Assembly (NCBI GenBank): GCA_964637515.1
Contig: CAZWUI010000026.1
Coordinates: 1-12,342, forward strand
Reading direction: 5' to 3'
DNA: 12,342 nt
Source of the DNA: RGIG4097 sp964637515
GTDB lineage: Bacteria; Bacillota; Clostridia; Christensenellales; CAG-917
Notes under the pieces: generated by a model
Seen by the model: the letters and a program-made list of their open reading frames with translations, nothing else
Databases searched by the model: none
Told to the model about the DNA's origin: nothing
Shown: positions 8,206-12,342 of the stretch, piece after piece
How positions within the stretch are numbered: the first letter of the stretch is position 1
Layout of the letters: each line of letters starts with the position of its first letter
Program-made: the position numbers and the translations under genes

Positions 8206-8760
8206 ATGCAAACCGTACAAAGACACAAATATACCAATACGCAACGCCTAATCCTCGACGCTTATATGGAGCTTCTCAAAGAAAAAGACGACTCTGACAT
8301 CAGCATCAGCGGAATATGCGAGCGGGCGCAGGTCGTGCGCAAAACCTTCTACAACAACTTCTCGTCAAAGAACGATTTGTTGGGTTTCGGCATCACGTTT
8401 TTCCTTGACAACTGGGAGCCTACTTCGCTTGTAGGCGAGCAGACTATGGTGGAAGTGTACCGCTCCGCCTTTGAACTCATCGAAAGAAGACGAGAACTTT
8501 TTCTACTCATCCAGAAAAGAAATCTCTTCAAAACCGCCGAAGAGAAACTCTCCGAATATTGCCTATCCCGTTGGCAAATCAACGAAATCGTGCCCTTCCC
8601 GAATAGTTTTTCGGAGTACTACGTGCCTGCGATGATTTCCGCATTCGTCAGCATACTCACCACTTGGATAAAGCGCGGATTCGCCGAAAGCATCGACTAT
8701 ATGGTCGCCCTCACCGACAAACTCATACAAACCTCCGACACCTTCCCAAAGACAGAATAA
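8206..8760 (+). CDS. TetR/AcrR-family transcriptional regulator
   Basis: A protein of 184 residues, typical for TetR repressors. The N-terminal helix-turn-helix is clear at about 12-58: TQRLILDAYMELL, then ISISGICERAQVVRKTFYNNF and SSKNDLL, the usual recognition helix with TFYxxF followed by K-DLL. The C-terminal two thirds is helical and variable, forming the dimer and ligand-binding part; the ligand is unknown. ATG 8206 is supported by AAGGGAG (8193-8199) 6 bases upstream. The frame continues to 8119 but would then overlap the promoter and palindrome, so it was not used. It is divergent from the MMPL exporter and probably represses it, and itself, until an effector binds. Confidence 0.93.
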   Translation: MQTVQRHKYTNTQRLILDAYMELLKEKDDSDISISGICERAQVVRKTFYNNFSSKNDLLGFGITFFLDNWEPTSLVGEQTMVEVYRSAFELIERRRELFLLIQKRNLFKTAEEKLSEYCLSRWQINEIVPFPNSFSEYYVPAMISAFVSILTTWIKRGFAESIDYMVALTDKLIQTSDTFPKTE

Positions 8761-8849
8761 CCGCCCGTTCAACATAATTACCCTATGGAAGAGTCCCGCC
8801 GCCAAAATCATCTTTGCTATTGATTTCAAAAGAATTTAGGCGCATATAT

Positions 8850-8888
8850 AAAACGTTCTCCAAAAAATCGGAAAACGTTTTTATTTTG
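8850..8888 (+). terminator. Intrinsic terminator after the TetR gene
   Basis: AAAACGTTCTCC (8850-8861) pairs with GGAAAACGTTTT (8870-8881) with one C-A mismatch and an 8-base loop. A T-rich stretch follows. It lies about 90 bases after the TetR stop. The A-T part of the stem could also act on the minus strand, but no gene there needs it. Confidence 0.7.
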
Positions 8889-8916
8889 TCTTTGCTTTTA
8901 AGGAGAGCCAAAATAG

Positions 8917-8945
8917 TTGAACGAGCAATCAACTTGTGATATACT
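8917..8945 (+). promoter_or_regulatory. Sigma-A promoter of the exonuclease/activase operon
   Basis: TTGAAC (8917-8922) and TATACT (8940-8945) are separated by exactly 17 bases, a strong housekeeping match. The expected start point, about 7 bases after the -10 box, falls on or next to the GTG at 8952, so the mRNA may be leaderless. Confidence 0.75.
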
Positions 8946-8951
8946 ATTTTT

Positions 8952-9689
8952 GTGGAATATTTGTTTTTAGATATTGAATGTAGTGAAGGCAAAAGTATTT
9001 GCAGTTTCGGTTACGTCCTTACGGATGCGCTTTTTAATGTTATCGAAAAACGCGATATTCTCATCAATCCGCAATCCTATTTCCACACCGGCCCTTGGAA
9101 AAAAAAGGATAAGGAAGCGGATGAAGACGAAGGCATAAAACTTGCCTACCCCGTCAGCGAATTTAAGTCGCAGGAAAACTTCCCGGGGTTTTACGACGAA
9201 ATCAAAAAAATCGTTACGACGAAAGGTCGCAAAGTGGTCGGTTTTTCGATTGGCAACGACGCACGCTTCATCAACTACGCATGTTGTCGCTACCATATGC
9301 CCTGTTTCAACTTTTCGTTCATAGACGTGCAGAGCATATGCCAAGGCATTTTCGACGAGAAAAACCAAATCGCACTCGAAAAAATGATTGCGGAATACGA
9401 AGTCGATATCGACGGGCTCACCCCGCACAAAAGCTCTGATGACGCACATATAACACTGCTCGTTGCGGAAGCAATGTGTAGACGAGAGCAAAAAACCCTC
9501 GAACAACTTGCCTCCGAGCATCCGAAATCTTGCGGTGAAGCAAGACGGCATATGCCCAAAAAGAAAAAACAACGTCCCGCTCAAAAAACTGCGCAGGACA
9601 AACCCATGGAAACTGCGAAAGCGGCATCCCAACAACACAAAAAATATTATCATCACAAGAAACGTCCGAAAAACGTAAAGGCGGATTAG
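8952..9689 (+). CDS. DEDDh-type 3'-5' exonuclease with basic C-terminal tail
   Basis: A protein of 245 residues with a DnaQ/RNase H-like fold, expected to remove nucleotides from 3' ends of DNA or RNA using two metal ions. Exo I is D7 and E9 (FLDIECSEG), Exo II is D103 (GFSIGNDARFI) and Exo III is H159 with D164 (HKSSDDA). Residues from about 195 on are Lys/His/Gln-rich and low in complexity, probably a disordered tail that contacts nucleic acid. The start is GTG at 8952. An in-frame stop at 8937 leaves no earlier ATG/GTG/TTG, and a later start would cut into the Exo I motif. No Shine-Dalgarno precedes it, and the promoter -10 box ends only 6 bases upstream. It is followed one base later by the radical SAM gene, so the two form an operon. 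The exact substrate is unknown. Confidence 0.88.
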   Translation: MEYLFLDIECSEGKSICSFGYVLTDALFNVIEKRDILINPQSYFHTGPWKKKDKEADEDEGIKLAYPVSEFKSQENFPGFYDEIKKIVTTKGRKVVGFSIGNDARFINYACCRYHMPCFNFSFIDVQSICQGIFDEKNQIALEKMIAEYEVDIDGLTPHKSSDDAHITLLVAEAMCRREQKTLEQLASEHPKSCGEARRHMPKKKKQRPAQKTAQDKPMETAKAASQQHKKYYHHKKRPKNVKAD

Positions 9690-9690
9690 T

Positions 9691-10377
9691 ATGGAGATTT
9701 GCGGATTTGAAAAATTCTCAATGGTGGATTGGGACGGCAAAATCGTTTGCACCGTGTTCACCCCCGGGTGCAACTTCCGTTGTCCGTTTTGCCACAACGG
9801 CACTCTTGCGACGGGCAGAGCATTATCCATTCCGACCGACGAAGTGTTCGACTATCTGACCGCGCGCAAAAATCTCGTGGACGGTGTTTGCGTATCGGGC
9901 GGAGAGCCCACCTTACAACCCGACCTTGCAGACTTCTGCAAAAAGCTCAAATCCTTTGGTTTTTCGGTCAAGCTCGACACCAACGGACTCAACCCCGCCG
10001 CAGTCAAAAAACTCGTCTGCGAAAACCTCGTGGACTACGTCGCTATGGACGTCAAAAACAGTCCCGCCAAATACGCCTCCACCGCGGGCGTCCCGAAACT
10101 CGATTTTGCCAAAATTCAGGAAACGGCAAACTTCTTGAAAACGGCGGGGATAGGCTACGAATTTCGCACCACGATAATGCAAGAGTTCCACACCGAGAAC
10201 GACTTGAAACAAATCGCAACCTTCGTGGACGGCGCGGACAAATACTTTTTGCAGCGCTACAAAGACGGGGACGAATGCCTTTCCCACGGTTACACCGAAG
10301 TGCCGAAAGAAACCGCGGAAGAGTGGTTGTCCTTCTTCGACGGCAAAGTCAAAATCACAGGACTTCGCGGATATTGA
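9691..10377 (+). CDS. nrdG: Radical SAM activase, anaerobic ribonucleotide reductase activating protein type
   Basis: A protein of 228 residues that resembles the NrdG-like activases. These use a [4Fe-4S] cluster and S-adenosylmethionine to place a glycyl radical on anaerobic ribonucleotide reductase (NrdD). The cluster ligands are C27, C31 and C34 in GCNFRCPFCHNG (CxxxCxxC). SGGEPT at 69-74 is the SAM-binding GGE motif, and LDTNG and MDVK follow as in the family. The opening (GFEKFSMVDWDGKI...VFTPGC) is typical of the longer NrdG branch. ATG 9691 comes one base after the exonuclease stop, with only a weak AAAGGCGG ahead, so translation probably depends on coupling. No nrdD lies nearby. The target could be NrdD elsewhere or another glycyl-radical enzyme. 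The activase class is secure; the exact partner is not. Confidence 0.88.
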   Translation: MEICGFEKFSMVDWDGKIVCTVFTPGCNFRCPFCHNGTLATGRALSIPTDEVFDYLTARKNLVDGVCVSGGEPTLQPDLADFCKKLKSFGFSVKLDTNGLNPAAVKKLVCENLVDYVAMDVKNSPAKYASTAGVPKLDFAKIQETANFLKTAGIGYEFRTTIMQEFHTENDLKQIATFVDGADKYFLQRYKDGDECLSHGYTEVPKETAEEWLSFFDGKVKITGLRGY

Positions 10378-10425
10378 GTTTTATCCGCCAAAAACGACAA
10401 GATAAACTTCTTTTTAAGTCAATAT

Positions 10426-10462
10426 GCGCAACGCAACGAAAATCCGTTGCGCTTTTTCTTTT
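10426..10462 (+). terminator. Intrinsic terminator after the radical SAM gene
   Basis: CGCAACG (10432-10438) and CGTTGCG (10445-10451) form a 7-bp stem with a 6-base loop, followed by TTTTTCTTTT. An alternative 8-bp stem uses GCGCAACG at 10426-10433, because GCAACG is repeated on the left side. It closes the exonuclease/activase operon. Confidence 0.9.
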
Positions 10463-10510
10463 CCGTGTTTTTCAAGACTTCCGCCGCCAAACACCTTTTG
10501 AAATTTACTC

Positions 10511-10539
10511 TTGAAATGTATGCGTGTGCGGTGTATAAT
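10511..10539 (+). promoter_or_regulatory. Sigma-A promoter of the lipoprotein hydrolase
   Basis: TTGAAA (10511-10516) and TATAAT (10534-10539) are separated by 17 bases. Transcription should start near 10546, giving a leader of about 23 bases with AGAGGG just before ATG 10569. Confidence 0.85.
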
Positions 10540-10568
10540 TTTATTATTACTTATGATAAGAGGGTTTT

Positions 10569-11987
10569 ATGAAACACAAAAATTTGATTGCACTTCTTTT
10601 GGTGCTCGTCCTTCTCGCATGTGCGGTCGGCTTGGTCGCTTGCAACGACGACTCCGAACCTAACCGCGGCATTATCTATGTGACTGCGCTCTTCTCGGGC
10701 GGTCTCTACGACAGCGAAACAGGCATGGCGGTCTGGGAACCGTTCGATACCGAATTTTCCGTCTACGAAGACGCCATGAACGAAGAAGGTGCGCTCGATA
10801 TCGAGAAAATCCTTTCAATATTCAAGGACGAATTTTCTGATATATTGACTCTTGTCATGGACGCGCTCTCATATCAGCCGGGAACACTTCTCTACGACTT
10901 GTCCCTCAACCAAGACGGCGTGTCCAACAACCCCAACCTCATCCCCGCCAACAACGAACCGCTCGACCGGTACGGCAACGTTATGGATATAAGCTACGGC
11001 GTTTTCGGCATCTACAAACCCTTCGTCGAAAATCTTAAAGCGCGCTACGGAAATAAGTATGACGTGTCCGTGTTCAACTATGATTGGAGACTCTCCCCCG
11101 CAGACGCAGGCGCTAAACTCGAAAACTATATCGCAGAAAAAGGCTACGATGAAGTCGTGCTTATGTCGCATAGCATGGGCGGTCCCGTCGTCAATAGCTT
11201 CCTTGCTCGCAACGAGGCTAACCGCAATAAGACGAAACTCTATATGGGATTCGCACCCGCAACTCTCGGCTCCTTCGATGCGCTCGCCGCTCTCACCTGC
11301 CCTATGGAATATATCGAAAGATTCTTGGCGGGATTCGGAGTGTCCGAAGAAGATATGCCCGGCATCAAATCCACCGTCGCACCCTTTATCAATAAACTCG
11401 GCGACTTCCTTTTCAATAACGTCGGTCTTATGCACCTCGTACCGTCCTATCAATATCTCTCGTCCGCACAGTACGGCGGTAAATATCAGGGCATAATCGT
11501 GGACGGCAACGCCCTCACCACTCGCGACGAAATCTACGACTTCTATCTCACAAGAGATTGGGCTTACTACCTCGACGAAAACGGTGAAAAAATCCTCGCT
11601 CAAAACGGCGACTTCGCCAGCCCCGACGGATATAAACTCAAAAAAGGCGCCGCACAAATCGAATCTTACTACGATTCCCTGTTCGTCAACGGCTCGCTCG
11701 CTTCCGAATACGTCAACTCCTACTACGTCGTAGGCACAGGCATTTCCACCGTCACAGGACTCTCCTATGACAGCGAAACGAACACCTACACTCTCCTCAC
11801 GGATAGCAACTGCGACAAACAAGGGGATGGTACGGTGCCCTACTACGCCTCTATCGGCGGCGACACCTACTCTGATATCTCCCAAGATCGCATCTACGAA
11901 ATCGCGGGCTCCGGGCACATGGACGTCGGCGCAAAATGGGACCTCCTCTCCGCCTTCATCTACGAAAAAATCGACGCTCTACCCTAA
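10569..11987 (+). CDS. LCAT-like alpha/beta hydrolase, lipoprotein
   Basis: A protein of 472 residues, exported and lipid-anchored. It has a basic start (MKHKN), a hydrophobic stretch and the lipobox LVAC with C25 as the modified cysteine. The mature part resembles lecithin:cholesterol acyltransferase/phospholipase-type hydrolases. YDWRLS at 171-176 is characteristic. The nucleophile is S202 in SHSMGG, the acid is D420 in GDGTVP, and the base is H450 in GSGHMD, a full catalytic triad in the expected order. It probably cleaves or transfers acyl chains from lipids or esters outside the membrane; the substrate is not visible. Between the Ser and Asp, about 210 residues form a cap region with several Tyr-rich stretches. 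AGAGGG supports ATG 10569. It has its own promoter and is followed by a terminator, so it is probably monocistronic. Other lipases of the same fold are the main alternative. Confidence 0.9.
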   Translation: MKHKNLIALLLVLVLLACAVGLVACNDDSEPNRGIIYVTALFSGGLYDSETGMAVWEPFDTEFSVYEDAMNEEGALDIEKILSIFKDEFSDILTLVMDALSYQPGTLLYDLSLNQDGVSNNPNLIPANNEPLDRYGNVMDISYGVFGIYKPFVENLKARYGNKYDVSVFNYDWRLSPADAGAKLENYIAEKGYDEVVLMSHSMGGPVVNSFLARNEANRNKTKLYMGFAPATLGSFDALAALTCPMEYIERFLAGFGVSEEDMPGIKSTVAPFINKLGDFLFNNVGLMHLVPSYQYLSSAQYGGKYQGIIVDGNALTTRDEIYDFYLTRDWAYYLDENGEKILAQNGDFASPDGYKLKKGAAQIESYYDSLFVNGSLASEYVNSYYVVGTGISTVTGLSYDSETNTYTLLTDSNCDKQGDGTVPYYASIGGDTYSDISQDRIYEIAGSGHMDVGAKWDLLSAFIYEKIDALP

Positions 11988-12061
11988 TCCCATCGCGCTA
12001 CACCCCCCCCAAGCAATTAATAACCACTCAACAACAAGCAAAACCACTCTCTCTACCCACT

Positions 12062-12088
12062 CAGCCCGACACAATGTCGGGCTGTTTT
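12062..12088 (+). terminator. Intrinsic terminator after the lipoprotein hydrolase
   Basis: CAGCCCGACA (12062-12071) and TGTCGGGCTG (12075-12084) form a perfect 10-bp stem with a 3-base loop, followed by TTTTC. The T-tract is short but the stem is strong. It lies 75 bases after the hydrolase stop. Confidence 0.85.
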
Positions 12089-12182
12089 CATATCTCTAAC
12101 CGACCTTCAACATACAAAACACCTCGAACGACAAAAACCAAAGTCCGCTAAAAACAATGAACGAGGGTTCAAATCTCACACG

Positions 12183-12198
12183 ATACCGCGAACGGTAT
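12183..12198. other. Hairpin with CGAA loop in the gene-free right end
   Basis: ATACCG (12183-12188) and CGGTAT (12193-12198) form a perfect 6-bp stem around CGAA. No T-tract follows, so it is not a terminator by itself. From 11988 to 12342 I see no intact gene: only two terminators, this hairpin and the recombinase-like frame. The T-loop-like GGTTCAAATC just upstream does not belong to a complete tRNA. Confidence 0.4.
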
Positions 12199-12245
12199 AC
12201 GATGACAAAATAGAAATCTATTACAACTACATATTAAGAAAAAAT

Positions 12246-12275
12246 CCTGACGATTGCCGTCAGGGCTTTCTTTTT
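12246..12275 (+). terminator. Intrinsic terminator near the right edge
   Basis: CCTGACG (12246-12252) and CGTCAGG (12258-12264) form a 7-bp stem with a 5-base loop, followed by GCTTTCTTTTT. It lies about 160 bases after the hydrolase terminator, so it either backs that one up or ends an unrecognised short transcript from 12090-12245. An A-run on the left side would also give a T-tract on the minus strand, so it may serve a gene entering from the right. Confidence 0.75.
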
Positions 12276-12342
12276 ATATCTAAAGATTCTCTATATATTA
12301 ATTAAGTGCAGTTTATGGCGGTTGGTGGCTTGTAAATTTATC

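Larger units (their letters stand above)
12159..12305 (+). pseudogene. Possible remnant of a large serine recombinase C-terminus
   Basis: The frame ending at TAA 12303-12305 is open back to about 12024 but has no ATG start or ribosome binding site. Its central residues, TVYDDKIEIYYNYI (about 12195-12236), resemble the IEIYYxFI-type ends of clostridial large serine recombinases. The rest is not recognisable, and a terminator hairpin lies inside the frame. It may be the scar of a mobile element, or chance in an AT-rich stretch. This is recognition of a short motif only. Confidence 0.25.

Noticed and set aside
10869..11918. Minus-strand open frame of 349 codons
   Set aside because: It is antisense to the hydrolase with its complete triad, and has no start signals.
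12003..12010. Run of eight C after the hydrolase gene
   Set aside because: A single homopolymer in non-coding DNA; no function or frame effect can be supported.
12160..12180. Possible tRNA (T-loop-like GGTTCAAATC)
   Set aside because: The five-pair T-stem has a mismatch and no acceptor, D or anticodon arms can be built around it.

Overview
This window reads as part of an anaerobic, low-to-mid-GC Bacillota genome, most likely an uncultured clostridium assembled from a metagenome. This is inference. It rests on strong AGGAGG-type ribosome binding sites, consensus sigma-A promoters with 17-bp spacers in AT-rich intergenic DNA, a glutamate dehydrogenase very like that of Clostridium symbiosum, and an oxygen-sensitive NrdG-type activase. 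A run of exactly 100 Ns (2303-2402) is a scaffold gap, not biological sequence.

Layout. (1) 1-3957, minus strand: a two-gene operon for large membrane proteins that I cannot assign to a family. The upstream gene (3957 to 1764) is broken by the gap. The downstream gene (1759 to beyond base 1) is translationally coupled to it. Both appear to have three N-terminal membrane helices, a large outer domain, one C-terminal helix and a charged cytoplasmic tail. (2) 3958-4235: a divergent control region with one good promoter facing each way. (3) 4236-5582, plus: glutamate dehydrogenase, followed by a terminator that works on both strands. (4) 5682-8093, minus: an MMPL/RND-type exporter, divergent from (5) 8206-8760, plus: a TetR-family regulator. 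A palindrome between them is a candidate operator. (6) 8952-10377, plus: a two-gene operon of a DEDDh 3'-5' exonuclease with a basic tail and an NrdG-like radical SAM activase. The first gene seems to lack a leader and starts at GTG. (7) 10569-11987, plus: an LCAT-like alpha/beta hydrolase anchored as a lipoprotein, with its own promoter. (8) 11988-12342: no intact gene. It holds two terminator hairpins, one extra hairpin, and an open frame whose residues resemble the C-terminus of large serine recombinases.

How the genes relate. The TetR gene probably controls the MMPL exporter. The glutamate dehydrogenase serves amino-acid fermentation or nitrogen metabolism. The exonuclease and activase are co-transcribed and both touch nucleotide or nucleic-acid metabolism. 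The least explained part is the membrane-protein operon, one member of which carries an EF-hand/dockerin-type calcium loop. No CRISPR array, rRNA, complete tRNA or insertion sequence was recognised.
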